From positions 62,001 to 126,000 of the forward strand of contig CAJQLO010000001.1 in NCBI GenBank assembly GCA_905479195.1: a DNA stretch of 64,000 nt. The letters are read 5' to 3'. The translations under genes were made by a program, and so were the position numbers. The notes below the pieces were generated by a model. The model was not told the DNA's origin, searched no databases, and saw only the letters and a list, made by a program, of their open reading frames with translations. How positions within the stretch are numbered: position 1 is the stretch's first letter; every line of letters begins with the position of its first letter. Source of the stretch: an uncultured Gammaproteobacteria bacterium (GTDB taxonomy: Bacteria; Pseudomonadota; Gammaproteobacteria; GCA-002705445; GCA-002716945). Shown one piece after another: positions 7,911 to 16,496 of this stretch.

Positions 7911-9986
7911 ATGGTTATTACAAAAAGATTAGATGATAGAGACTTAGAAGGATTGCCTGGTATTGGCCCTGCCACTAAAACACAACTTAATAAAATTGGT
8001 ATCAATAGAATCAGCGACCTGATTTTATTTCTTCCAACTTTTTTAATTGATAAAACCAAATTATCTGACATATCTTCTGTTTCTAATGGGGACAGTTGTC
8101 TCTTTATAGGTAAAATTACTAAAGTATTTCAAACAAGAAATTATAAACCAAATTTAATATTAACAATTGACATAGGTGGCGTAAATATTCAAATAAGATT
8201 TTTACATAAAATTATTATTTATTCTGGTTTAAAAACTAATATGGAAGTACGTATTTCAGGAATAGTGCGAATTAAGGGAAAATTAGTTGAAATGATTCAT
8301 CCTGAAGTTGAAATTATTAGTAATAAAAAGCAAATTGAAAATGTAGTGCCTTATTATAAAACTAAAAAAATGGTATCACAAAATAAAATTAGATCATTTA
8401 TTAAACATGCATATGATTATGTATGTAGTAAAAATAACTCAGATATTTTCTCTAATGAGATTTTAGAAAATCTTGAAATACCCTACTATATTGATGCGCT
8501 AAAATATTGCCATTTCCCGTCTTCTGATGACTATGATATATCAAATGCTAATTTTGAACTAGGAAGACAAAGATTTGTTATAGAAGAGCTTCTCGCTTAT
8601 AAGTTGTTACTTTTAGATGCAAAAAAGATTTATGAATCAAATAAGTCACATGCTTTTAATATCTCCGAAGATGCTATTGATGACTTTATCGTATCTTTAC
8701 CCTTTGTTTTAACAGCATCACAAAAAAATGCAATATCTGATATCAAAAATAGTTTTTTAAAAAGTTATCCTACTAAAAGACTTGTACAGGGTGATGTTGG
8801 ATCAGGAAAAACTATAATTGCAGTAATAGCCTCATATTTTTCTAAACTTTCAAATCTTCAAACAGGAATTCTGGTGCCAACTGAAATTCTTGCAGACCAA
8901 CATACAAACACTTTTAAAAAAATATTTTCAGGTTTTCCAGTAAAGATAGAGTGTCTGAAAAGTAATTTAACGCCACGCGAAAAATCTAGAATTATTGAAT
9001 CTGTTCAGTCAGGTGATACTGATATATTAATTGGTACACACTCTATAATTCAAGACAATGTTCGTTTTCTTAATTTAGGGCTTATAATAGTTGATGAACA
9101 GCACAAGTTTGGAATCAATCAACGAGCATTACTTACTCTAAAGAATAGTGAAAATCCATCAATCCCACATGAATTATATTTATCAGCTACACCTATTCCT
9201 AGATCATTATCATTAGTTTTATATGAAGGGCTAGATTATACAATAATTAGTGAATCCCCAAAGAATAGAAAAACTATCAACACTCAGATGATTGATCATG
9301 ATAAGCGTTCAATTCTCCATGATAATATTTCTAAAATATTGCATGACAAAGAACAAGTCTATTGGGTTTGTTCTTGTATTGATTATACTGAGTCATCAGA
9401 AAGTGAATATGTCCAAGGAGTCTATGAAGATTTGTCTAATAGATTTGCAACTACTTCAATTGGTATGCTTCACGGTAGAGTGGACTCAAAAGAGAATATT
9501 AAAACTATGAAAAAATTTGTTAGTGGTGAAATTCAAATACTAGTTTGCACAACTATGATTGAAGTTGGCGTAGATGTTGCTAATGCAACATGTATAGTTA
9601 TTGAAGATCCTAATAGATTTGGACTGTCACAACTACATCAGCTCAGAGGAAGAGTGGGCAGGAGTGAAAAACAAAGTTATTGTTATCTTGTTTGTAAAAA
9701 TAATTTAAGCGATCATGCACTATATAGGCTAAAAGCATTAGAATTAAACTCAAGCGGATTTAAGATTGCAGAGGAAGATCTAAAGCTTAGAGGTTCAGGA
9801 GACTACCTAGGGCATAAACAGTCAGGAGCTAATCATAATTTTAAATTAGCTACACCTGATGATGCATTAAATAATTACGACCTTGTACGTGAATCCATGA
9901 ACTGTGTCGATAAAATTGATGAGGAAAGTAAAAATAAACTAATTAAGCGATGGGGCAAAGATTCGGCAGAAACGATTCAGTTGTAG
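7911..9986 (+). CDS. recG: ATP-dependent DNA helicase RecG
   Basis: Branch-migration helicase that remodels stalled forks and Holliday junctions. The 691-residue protein has an N-terminal wedge (LEGLPGIGPATKTQL, then an OB-fold), Walker A GDVGSGKT with K300, DEQHKFG (D395-H398) as motif II, SATPIPRS as motif III and the C-terminal motif VI region RGRVGRS followed by the RecG-specific GSGDYLG-x-KQSG. All expected motifs are intact. It lies between ridA and ubiC with gaps of 5 and 3 bases. Confidence 0.97.
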   Translation: MVITKRLDDRDLEGLPGIGPATKTQLNKIGINRISDLILFLPTFLIDKTKLSDISSVSNGDSCLFIGKITKVFQTRNYKPNLILTIDIGGVNIQIRFLHKIIIYSGLKTNMEVRISGIVRIKGKLVEMIHPEVEIISNKKQIENVVPYYKTKKMVSQNKIRSFIKHAYDYVCSKNNSDIFSNEILENLEIPYYIDALKYCHFPSSDDYDISNANFELGRQRFVIEELLAYKLLLLDAKKIYESNKSHAFNISEDAIDDFIVSLPFVLTASQKNAISDIKNSFLKSYPTKRLVQGDVGSGKTIIAVIASYFSKLSNLQTGILVPTEILADQHTNTFKKIFSGFPVKIECLKSNLTPREKSRIIESVQSGDTDILIGTHSIIQDNVRFLNLGLIIVDEQHKFGINQRALLTLKNSENPSIPHELYLSATPIPRSLSLVLYEGLDYTIISESPKNRKTINTQMIDHDKRSILHDNISKILHDKEQVYWVCSCIDYTESSESEYVQGVYEDLSNRFATTSIGMLHGRVDSKENIKTMKKFVSGEIQILVCTTMIEVGVDVANATCIVIEDPNRFGLSQLHQLRGRVGRSEKQSYCYLVCKNNLSDHALYRLKALELNSSGFKIAEEDLKLRGSGDYLGHKQSGANHNFKLATPDDALNNYDLVRESMNCVDKIDEESKNKLIKRWGKDSAETIQL

Positions 9987-9989
9987 ATT

Positions 9990-10520
9990 ATGACAAATCA
10001 ATATTTATCTAAATGGAAAAATGAAAAAAAGTTAATTAGCTTAAGTCTTAAAACAAAACTAAGTGTTATAGATCAAAATTCATTAACAAATAGATTAATG
10101 TATAAAGATAAACATGGATTTACAGTTAATGTTTTAAATCAAGAGAGTAGATATCTTAATCAATCAATGAAATGTAATTTGCCGAATAAAGTAAGAGGAA
10201 TTGGAGTTTATAGAAAAGTTATTTTATCTACAAATTACTACCCAAAAATTGAAGCTTATACATTCATGTTAATTAAACATGTTTCTGGGAAAGAAAGATT
10301 TTTAAAAATTTTAGGTGCTAGATCTCTTGGCACATATATATTAAATCCTAGGCGTTTTAAAAAAAAATCTATAGTATATAAAAGAGTAGGTAGGAGCATA
10401 CATAGAATTTCAATATATAATTATCGATACAAAAATATTTATCTTAATGAAATATTTCCGGATACTATAGAATTTGAAAACATATCATATTTAAATGCTA
10501 GAGGAAAGTTTACTAAATGA
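9990..10520 (+). CDS. ubiC: Chorismate pyruvate-lyase
   Basis: Converts chorismate to 4-hydroxybenzoate and pyruvate, the first committed step of ubiquinone synthesis. The 176-residue protein is divergent and lysine-rich but keeps the active-site Arg75 (in VYRKVIL; R76 in E. coli), the LGARSLGTYI loop, and Glu154 in NEIFP (E155 in E. coli), so an active enzyme is likely. It is the last gene of the DUF971-ridA-recG run. Its 3' end overlaps the convergent phosphatase gene by 30 bases. The partner enzyme UbiA is encoded at 24.9 kb. Confidence 0.85.
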   Translation: MTNQYLSKWKNEKKLISLSLKTKLSVIDQNSLTNRLMYKDKHGFTVNVLNQESRYLNQSMKCNLPNKVRGIGVYRKVILSTNYYPKIEAYTFMLIKHVSGKERFLKILGARSLGTYILNPRRFKKKSIVYKRVGRSIHRISIYNYRYKNIYLNEIFPDTIEFENISYLNARGKFTK

Positions 10521-11141
10521 TTTCACTATTAATGGCGATAATGGGCTAGTAAATTTTTTATTATCAGATATATATACAAAATTATTTAGCCCCGCATGAT
10601 AAGCTGAATTAATATTATCAAAGGTATCTTCAACTAGAACTGAATATTTATAGTCTAGCTTTAATTTTAGTCTTAAAATATGCCAAAACTGTATATCTTC
10701 TTTGACATAGCCTAACTCATGGGAACAAATCATCTCACTAAAATATTTTGAAATATCAAACTTTTTTAATTTAATATTTAAAGTAATGCGGTGCGCATTT
10801 GTAATTAAAAATAATTCTTTCCCTTTAGATTTAAGCTTATCTAAAATATCTAGCGATCCATCTTTCAGACATATTCTGTCCATATTTGTTTCTTTTTCTT
10901 TTTCTTTCGCTATATCTATATCAAGAATATTAGACCAGTAAGTTATATCGTACCAATCTTTAGTCTTTTTTTTATAATAAAAAAGAGAATGGGTAAAATT
11001 AATTGCATCAGAAAGAGCAATATTATTTTTTTCGGCATAAACTTTTGGTATATATTCTTGCCAAAAAAAATTATCATATTTCGTGTCTAAAATTACCCCA
11101 TCAAGGTCTATTAGAAAATACTTGTTATCTTTCAATTCCAT
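10491..11141 (-). CDS. yrfG: HAD-family phosphatase, YrfG-like GMP/IMP nucleotidase
   Basis: A 216-residue haloacid-dehalogenase-superfamily hydrolase. HAD motif I is DLDGVILD, motif II LITNAH, motif III the Lys of GYVKEDIQFW, and motif IV EDTFDN. Beyond these, the cap region strings DNFFWQEYIP and DWYDITYWSN align by eye with E. coli YrfG, a purine nucleotide 5'-phosphatase that also lies beside nudE, so the assignment rests on both sequence and position. It is divergent from nudE (48-bp gap) and convergent with ubiC, overlapping it by 30 bases. Confidence 0.82.
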   Translation of the reverse strand: MELKDNKYFLIDLDGVILDTKYDNFFWQEYIPKVYAEKNNIALSDAINFTHSLFYYKKKTKDWYDITYWSNILDIDIAKEKEKETNMDRICLKDGSLDILDKLKSKGKELFLITNAHRITLNIKLKKFDISKYFSEMICSHELGYVKEDIQFWHILRLKLKLDYKYSVLVEDTFDNINSAYHAGLNNFVYISDNKKFTSPLSPLIVKSFSKLSSSI

Positions 11142-11189
11142 AATAATTACTGTATCATTATTTGAGTAAATATAAGAACTTATCTTACA

Positions 11190-11729
11190 ATGCCTACCAT
11201 AAAAAATAAATCAATCATCATAACCACGAAACTATTTAAGCTTAATAAGCTGAATATTGAGTTTAGTAATAAAGCAACAAGAGATTATGAAGTAATATCT
11301 GGAACAGGAAATGGGGCAGTTATGATTATCCCTATTTTAGGTGATGATATATTATTTATTAGAGAGTATGCGGCCGGGATAGATGATTATTCACTTACCT
11401 TTCCAAAGGGTAAAATTGATGATGGTGAGTCTATACTTGTTGCAGCAAATCGTGAGCTACAAGAAGAGGTAGGATATAAGTCTGAGAAAATTAAAAAAAT
11501 TTATACTTTAGATTTAGCGCCGGGCTACATGAATCATAAGACGCATATTGTTCTTGCTGAAAATCTAGTACCTTCTAAACTTGAGGGAGATGAACCTGAA
11601 GATCTTGAAGTTATAAAATGTAAGAAGAATGATATAAATAAACTAGTATTTGAAAATAATAATATAGACTCACGTGTGCTTGCTTCACTATATGTGTATA
11701 ACCAGGTTATAAATGATAATAAACCATAA
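11190..11729 (+). CDS. nudE: NudE-type Nudix hydrolase (ADP-sugar/nucleotide diphosphatase)
   Basis: Hydrolyses ADP-ribose, Ap3A or NADH-like dinucleotides. The Nudix box runs from G74 to about residue 96 (G-x5-E-x7-RELQEEVG) with all metal ligands present. The upstream GNGAVMIIPI and FIREYAAGIDDYSLTFPKG strands, and the APGYMNHKTHIVLA segment downstream, are typical of NudE. At 179 residues it matches E. coli NudE (186). It overlaps cysQ by 17 bases, the yrfG/nudE/cysQ grouping seen in Pseudomonas. Confidence 0.88.
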   Translation: MPTIKNKSIIITTKLFKLNKLNIEFSNKATRDYEVISGTGNGAVMIIPILGDDILFIREYAAGIDDYSLTFPKGKIDDGESILVAANRELQEEVGYKSEKIKKIYTLDLAPGYMNHKTHIVLAENLVPSKLEGDEPEDLEVIKCKKNDINKLVFENNNIDSRVLASLYVYNQVINDNKP

Positions 11730-12525
11730 AAAATTTTTAGAGTTATTACCGTCACTCCATGAGATTTGTAAGATAACTGGTGAACTTCAAGTTAAGCATC
11801 ATAAGACGAATATAATTTTTTCTACTAAAAGTAATAAAACGCCAGTTACTGAAGTAGATATACAGTCCAGTTTAATTATAACCAATGGTTTAAAAAGTTT
11901 GACGCCTGGAATACCTATAGTTTCTGAAGAAGACTATGATGATACCTTGGCATATGATTATTTTTGGTTGGTTGATCCACTGGATGGAACTAGAGACTAT
12001 ATTAATAATGGTAATAATTTTTGTATTTGCATTTCACTTATATCTGATAATTCACCTATTTTAGGTATTATATATTCTCCAATATCTAAAGATTTTTATT
12101 ATTCATTTAAGGATGGTGGCGCATTTGTTTTAAAAGAAAATTCAGAGCCTAAGAAAATTACTGCTCAAAAAATGTCTAATACTAATCCTAATAAAATTTT
12201 TACTAGTGCATCTATAAGAGAAAGAGTATTAGAAGTATTAGCTGGCTCTATTATTAACTATGAGTTTATTAAACAATCAAGCGCTTTAAAATTTGGAAAT
12301 ATTGCCTCTGGAGAAGGATGTTTTTATCCCAGGCTTGGACCGACGCATGAATGGGATACAGCAGCAGGTCAAATCTTAGTTGAAGAAGCTGGTGGTATTG
12401 TGGTTGATAAGTTTATGAAACCACTTCGATATAATAAAAATAAAATATTTATCAATAAAGAGTTTTTTGTAATTAGTGACCCAGATTATGATTGGGAGTC
12501 TGTTATTAATGAGATTTTTCAGTAA
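11713..12525 (+). CDS. cysQ: 3'(2'),5'-bisphosphate nucleotidase CysQ
   Basis: Inositol-monophosphatase-superfamily enzyme that removes the 3'-phosphate of PAP, the by-product of sulfate assimilation and phosphopantetheine transfer. Metal ligands are seen in SEED (residues near 74) and DPLDGT (D88, D91), and the C-terminal signature is HEWDTAAGQILVEEAGG. It has 270 residues, slightly longer than E. coli CysQ (246). The start overlaps nudE by 17 bases. The last 20 bases overlap a possible short gene on the other strand. Confidence 0.9.
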   Translation: MIINHKKFLELLPSLHEICKITGELQVKHHKTNIIFSTKSNKTPVTEVDIQSSLIITNGLKSLTPGIPIVSEEDYDDTLAYDYFWLVDPLDGTRDYINNGNNFCICISLISDNSPILGIIYSPISKDFYYSFKDGGAFVLKENSEPKKITAQKMSNTNPNKIFTSASIRERVLEVLAGSIINYEFIKQSSALKFGNIASGEGCFYPRLGPTHEWDTAAGQILVEEAGGIVVDKFMKPLRYNKNKIFINKEFFVISDPDYDWESVINEIFQ

Positions 12526-12658
12526 TTATTTTTGCAAGCTCAAAAGCTTTTTTATTAATTTTTCTGAGTAGCTGGTATTTCCCTAATTTCCCCTTATTCC
12601 ATGTTGTTAGGGAGGATTCGTAGTTTTTTAGCAGTTTCTTGATAGGTTCTTCTTTCAT
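12506..12658 (-). CDS. Possible 50-residue lysine-rich protein
   Basis: The 138-bp gap between cysQ and ccmC contains an open minus-strand frame of 50 codons from the ATG at 12658 to a TAA at 12506. The product begins MKEEPIKKLLKNYE, carries WNKGKLGKYQLLRKI in the middle and ends LAKIITEKSH. It looks like an amphipathic, basic, helical protein, and its amino-acid mix resembles neighbouring coding sequence. No strong Shine-Dalgarno sequence precedes it and I recognise no family. It could be real or chance. Confidence 0.4.
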   Translation of the reverse strand: MKEEPIKKLLKNYESSLTTWNKGKLGKYQLLRKINKKAFELAKIITEKSH

Positions 12659-12705
12659 TAGTTTTGGTTACATTTTATGATATCATGGATTACAAATTAT
12701 TAACT

Positions 12706-13431
12706 ATGTTTAAATTATTATTCGAAAAAATATCGCCTAAGAAATTTTATTATTTTGCGACCTCTTTAATTCCATGGGCATTCCTATTCTCAGTAATATT
12801 TATAGGTTATGGATTATATTTAGGACTATTTAGAGCACCAACTGATTATCAACAAGGCGAAGCGTTTAGAATCATCTATGTTCATGTGCCTAGTGCTTGG
12901 TTATCATTATTTGCCTATACATCTGTATTTATATGTTCACTAATATCTATTATATGGAAGATAAAAGTGTTTGAAGTTCTATCTATTGCTTCTGCTAAAA
13001 ATGGCGCCATGTTTACTTTTCTTGCTCTTGTGACGGGTTCTATTTGGGGTAAGCCAATGTGGGGAACATGGTGGGTTTGGGACGCTAGATTAACTTCAGA
13101 ATTAATATTGTTTTTTATATATTTATCTATTATTTTTTTATACCATGCTTATGATGATTATAGAAAGGGTGCCAAGGCAGCTAACATTCTTGCTATTGTT
13201 GGTTTTATCAATATCCCTATTATTCATTTCTCTGTAGAATGGTGGAATACTTTGCATCAAGGACCATCTGTTATGAAGTTTAGTTCTCCCTCAATTGCCT
13301 CAGAAATGTTATATCCATTAATTTATACCGCGATAGGTTTCACATTTTATTTCATATTGGCTGTACTTTTGTCTGCAAGAAATACATTGTTAGAGAGAGA
13401 AAAAAATACTAGTTGGGCTAAATCAATCTAG
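12706..13431 (+). CDS. ccmC: Heme exporter/cytochrome c maturation protein CcmC
   Basis: Inner-membrane protein that presents heme to CcmE in System I cytochrome c maturation. The tryptophan-rich periplasmic motif WWVWDARLTS (W122 onward) and its flanking heme-ligand His in IYVHVPSAW are present, with about six membrane helices. The frame begins at a TTG at 12664 with a further ATG at 12685; I prefer the ATG at 12706 because it gives 241 residues and an N-terminus aligned with E. coli CcmC (245). The gene stands apart from ccmAB, faces them, and overlaps ccmB by 9 bases. Confidence 0.93.
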   Translation: MFKLLFEKISPKKFYYFATSLIPWAFLFSVIFIGYGLYLGLFRAPTDYQQGEAFRIIYVHVPSAWLSLFAYTSVFICSLISIIWKIKVFEVLSIASAKNGAMFTFLALVTGSIWGKPMWGTWWVWDARLTSELILFFIYLSIIFLYHAYDDYRKGAKAANILAIVGFINIPIIHFSVEWWNTLHQGPSVMKFSSPSIASEMLYPLIYTAIGFTFYFILAVLLSARNTLLEREKNTSWAKSI

Positions 13432-14088
13432 ACTTATCTTTAGAGCTTTGCTACATGCCAATGGTGTAATCAATAAAAAAATAAAGAATAAAAATAGCAT
13501 TAAAGTCAGCTCGACACTATAGTTCATTTTAAAAAAAGAATTGTTAACAGCACTAGTCCCAAATATTAGTATCGGAATATATAAGGGCAAGACTATTATA
13601 GAAACTAATATTTTATTCTTTCTAAGGCTTATGGTTAATGCGGCAGCAATGGACCCTATCAAACTCATCGTAGGGGTTCCTATTAATAATGTCACAAATA
13701 AAGTTAATGTCGTTGTTGTGTCAAGACCAAGAACCATGGCTATTAAAGGAGCAACTATCACAATAGGTAAATTAGATAATAACCAATGAGATAAAATTTT
13801 TATTAATATACTAAGTTCAATTTCATCATCCTTTATTAAAAACATTTCTAAAGTTCCATCATCATAATCTTCTTTAAATATTGTTTCTAAATTTAAAATA
13901 CAGATTAAAAGACAAGAGATCCAAATCATTAAGGGTAATAATTCTAACATAATTACTTTTTCTACATAGCTAGTAGATATATTAAAAAAAATAATTATGA
14001 TAAGAAAATATACTATAGGCATGAATATTTCATATCCAGATCTTGATGCCAGTAAAAACTCTTTAGTTATGATATTTAATATTTTCAT
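13423..14088 (-). CDS. ccmB: Heme exporter permease CcmB
   Basis: Membrane subunit of the CcmAB(C) ABC transporter that releases holo-CcmE during cytochrome c maturation. The 221 residues form about six hydrophobic helices; the EDYDDGTLE segment near residue 75 and the GTPTMSLIGSIAAALT helix are typical. The start codon overlaps the ccmA stop (TAATG), so the pair is coupled. The end overlaps the convergent ccmC gene. ccmD and ccmE-H are not in the window. Confidence 0.92.
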   Translation of the reverse strand: MKILNIITKEFLLASRSGYEIFMPIVYFLIIIIFFNISTSYVEKVIMLELLPLMIWISCLLICILNLETIFKEDYDDGTLEMFLIKDDEIELSILIKILSHWLLSNLPIVIVAPLIAMVLGLDTTTTLTLFVTLLIGTPTMSLIGSIAAALTISLRKNKILVSIIVLPLYIPILIFGTSAVNNSFFKMNYSVELTLMLFLFFIFLLITPLACSKALKISLD

Positions 14089-14699
14089 TAGGAATATACT
14101 TTATAATTCTCAGTAGTAAAAAATGGTTCTTTAATTTTTTTATGACTGGTCATTATTAGCGCGCCACCCTTTTTTAAATATTCTTTAGTAGTATCATTAA
14201 AAATATTTATTGATTCTTCATCTAATGCACTATATGGCTCATCAATAACCCATAATAAAGAATTTGTTATCAAAGTTTTCATTAAAGAAACTTTCTTTTT
14301 TTGGCCATGAGATAAATTTTTTGTTAGCATACTTTTCTGCCGAGTCATCTTATAAGTCTCCAATGCTTTCTTAATTTTTTGTTGGGAGTTTTTAGAATTA
14401 ACAGTTAAAGCATAAGATAAATTTTCCTCAACAGTAAGGTTGCCTTTAGTTCCATATTTATGACCAATGTAAATTGTTTTTTTAAAAAGATCTTCATCTC
14501 CACTGACATTTTTGATAAATCCCGAGGTTGGCTCTGTCATTCCAACAATTATTTTTAATAGAGATGTTTTCCCAGACCCATTTAATCCATACAAGTTTAA
14601 TGCCTTTGATTTTTTTATCTGGAACGATATGTTTTCTAAAATAGATTTCTCATTTCTCAATAAAGATATATTGTCTATTTCAATTAAATGATTATCCAT
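14088..14699 (-). CDS. ccmA: Heme exporter ATP-binding protein CcmA
   Basis: ATPase of the cytochrome c maturation ABC transporter. Walker A GLNGSGKT is at residues 38-45 (K44), the ABC signature appears as LSHGQ at 129-133, Walker B LLWVIDEP at 148-155 with catalytic E154, and the switch His in TSHK near 184. The 203-residue length is normal. It overlaps the rraA-like gene by 8 bases and ccmB by 1, so it is translated within the xthA-ampG-rraA-ccmA-ccmB run. Confidence 0.94.
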   Translation of the reverse strand: MDNHLIEIDNISLLRNEKSILENISFQIKKSKALNLYGLNGSGKTSLLKIIVGMTEPTSGFIKNVSGDEDLFKKTIYIGHKYGTKGNLTVEENLSYALTVNSKNSQQKIKKALETYKMTRQKSMLTKNLSHGQKKKVSLMKTLITNSLLWVIDEPYSALDEESINIFNDTTKEYLKKGGALIMTSHKKIKEPFFTTENYKVYS

Positions 14700-15246
14700 T
14701 CTGATAAGTCTTGGTGAAAGTTATTACCGCATAAGGTATTAATCCATTATTAACTGGTTTTTCTTCGGGGACTAATTGATCTTTTAACACAATAATTCCA
14801 TCAGGGTCAGAGTAAATATATTCACCTTCCTGAAAATTTATATTTGCAAAATTTAAGGCTTTCTTATATTCACCTATATTATTTTTTTGGCTTTTTATGG
14901 GCATAGTATTTATTGCTTTTATCCCAATTGGAATATTATTGATAATTTCTGAGTCCCTAATGCACCCATTAATAATAAAGCCAGACCATCCATTTTCGAA
15001 TGCTTTCATTGCTAGGTTATCGCCTAGTAGAGCACATTTGGTAGATGCTTTACCCTCTACAACCATAACGTCGCCGTCAACTTTTTCTTCAACTAGTTTC
15101 TTAACATATGAATTATCTTCTATAGCAATCACTGTTCTAATCATCCCATGAAATTTTTTATTTTTTCCATATGACTTAAAGATTGGGTCGCCTATTTGAA
15201 TATCATCATTTTCATCACAAATATCTGCAGTATTAAATAAAATCAT
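14692..15246 (-). CDS. rraA: RraA-like protein (RNase E inhibitor / aldolase family)
   Basis: A 184-residue protein of the RraA/HMG-aldolase family. The T-A-D-I-C-D start, the VMVVEGKASTKCALLGDNLA segment, GFIINGCIRD and the closing YSDPDGIIVL fit the family. E. coli RraA (161 residues) binds and inhibits RNase E, while other members act as 4-hydroxy-4-methyl-2-oxoglutarate or oxaloacetate aldolases using the G-x-x-R-D motif seen here. This protein has a C-terminal extension of about 25 residues, so inhibitor or aldolase function cannot be decided. It overlaps ampG by 4 bases. Confidence 0.8.
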   Translation of the reverse strand: MILFNTADICDENDDIQIGDPIFKSYGKNKKFHGMIRTVIAIEDNSYVKKLVEEKVDGDVMVVEGKASTKCALLGDNLAMKAFENGWSGFIINGCIRDSEIINNIPIGIKAINTMPIKSQKNNIGEYKKALNFANINFQEGEYIYSDPDGIIVLKDQLVPEEKPVNNGLIPYAVITFTKTYQNG

Positions 15247-16496
15247 ATGCTTACTCTCTTCCTTAAGTTTCTAAGTATTATTAAAGCAGGAAATGCTATC
15301 AGTGAACAGAAAATAAAGTAATATTCCCATCCTAAAATTTCTACTAAGAATCCAGATGAACCTGAAAACAAAGTCCTTGGAAGAGACATTATAGCGGTCA
15401 TTAGAGCAAACTGTGTTGCCGTAAACTGTTTATTGGTCATATTGGCTATGAATGCTAAATATGCTGTATAACCCATTCCAGCAGCAAGGTTTTCTAATGT
15501 TATAACGCTTGCTAATAACATTAAACTTTTAGTTGAAACAGCAAGTATTGCAAAACCTAATGTTGCTATTGCTTGAAATATCCCAAATGATACTAATGAC
15601 TTATACAGTCCAATCTTAATTGATAAGAGACCACCAATGAATGCCCCAACTAATGTTGCTATAAGACCAAATACTTTAACAACTGTGCCGATCTCTGTTT
15701 TCGTGTAACCCATTTCTAGATAAAAATTTGTACTTAATGAGTGCGCCATTGTGTCGCCAACCTTGTATAACAAGATAAACAGTAAAATTAAAATAGGTAT
15801 AGAGATATTATTATTTATGCTATCTCCATGTCTTTTAAAAAATTCTACAAATGGATTTCTAACAGCATCTAAAAATGTTGATGGCTCTGAGAAATTAACT
15901 GGTTCATCAGCAATTAAAGTAATTAAAACGCCACCAATCATCACTAATGCCATAATTAAGTATACAAATTGATAAGACATCAAGTCAGCAAGTATTAAGC
16001 CACCAGCACCAGCACTTAGCATCCCTATGCGGTAACCTAGAACATAAGATGATGCGCCCAGAACTTGCTCATTATCTGATAATGATTCTCTTCTGTATGC
16101 ATCAATGACAATATCTTGTGATGCAGAAAAAAATGTTACGAATATCGCAAGCAATGCAACATTGGCTGCATTCATTGCAGGATTTGTCATGCCTAGTCCT
16201 ATTATTGAGAATATCAGTAAGACTTGAGTTATTAATATCCAACCTCGTCGGCGTCCAAGCTTTGATATAACATATCTATCAAATATTGGGGCCCAGAGGA
16301 ATTTTAATGAATACGGGACTCCCACTAGTGCAAATAAACCAATTGTGGACTTTGATACGCCTTCGTCAGTTAACCAAGCTTGCAACAAAGTTATTGTTAA
16401 TAACAATGGAACACCAGAAACAAAACCCATTCCTAATGTTATTAGCATTTTTTTTTCTAAATACGGAGAAATATTTTTTAGCATCTTATATATCAT
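15243..16496 (-). CDS. ampG: AmpG-family muropeptide/MFS permease
   Basis: Inner-membrane major-facilitator transporter that imports GlcNAc-anhydroMurNAc peptides for cell-wall recycling. The 417 residues form about 12 helices, and the N-terminal block (GFVSGVPLLL, LQAWL, GLFALVGVPYSLKFLWAPIFDR) is characteristic of AmpG. The first ATG overlaps xthA by 11 bases; an in-frame ATG at 16484, immediately after the xthA stop, is an equally good start. The length matches the shorter AmpG form without the extra C-terminal helices. Confidence 0.88.
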   Translation of the reverse strand: MIYKMLKNISPYLEKKMLITLGMGFVSGVPLLLTITLLQAWLTDEGVSKSTIGLFALVGVPYSLKFLWAPIFDRYVISKLGRRRGWILITQVLLIFSIIGLGMTNPAMNAANVALLAIFVTFFSASQDIVIDAYRRESLSDNEQVLGASSYVLGYRIGMLSAGAGGLILADLMSYQFVYLIMALVMIGGVLITLIADEPVNFSEPSTFLDAVRNPFVEFFKRHGDSINNNISIPILILLFILLYKVGDTMAHSLSTNFYLEMGYTKTEIGTVVKVFGLIATLVGAFIGGLLSIKIGLYKSLVSFGIFQAIATLGFAILAVSTKSLMLLASVITLENLAAGMGYTAYLAFIANMTNKQFTATQFALMTAIMSLPRTLFSGSSGFLVEILGWEYYFIFCSLIAFPALIILRNLRKRVSI

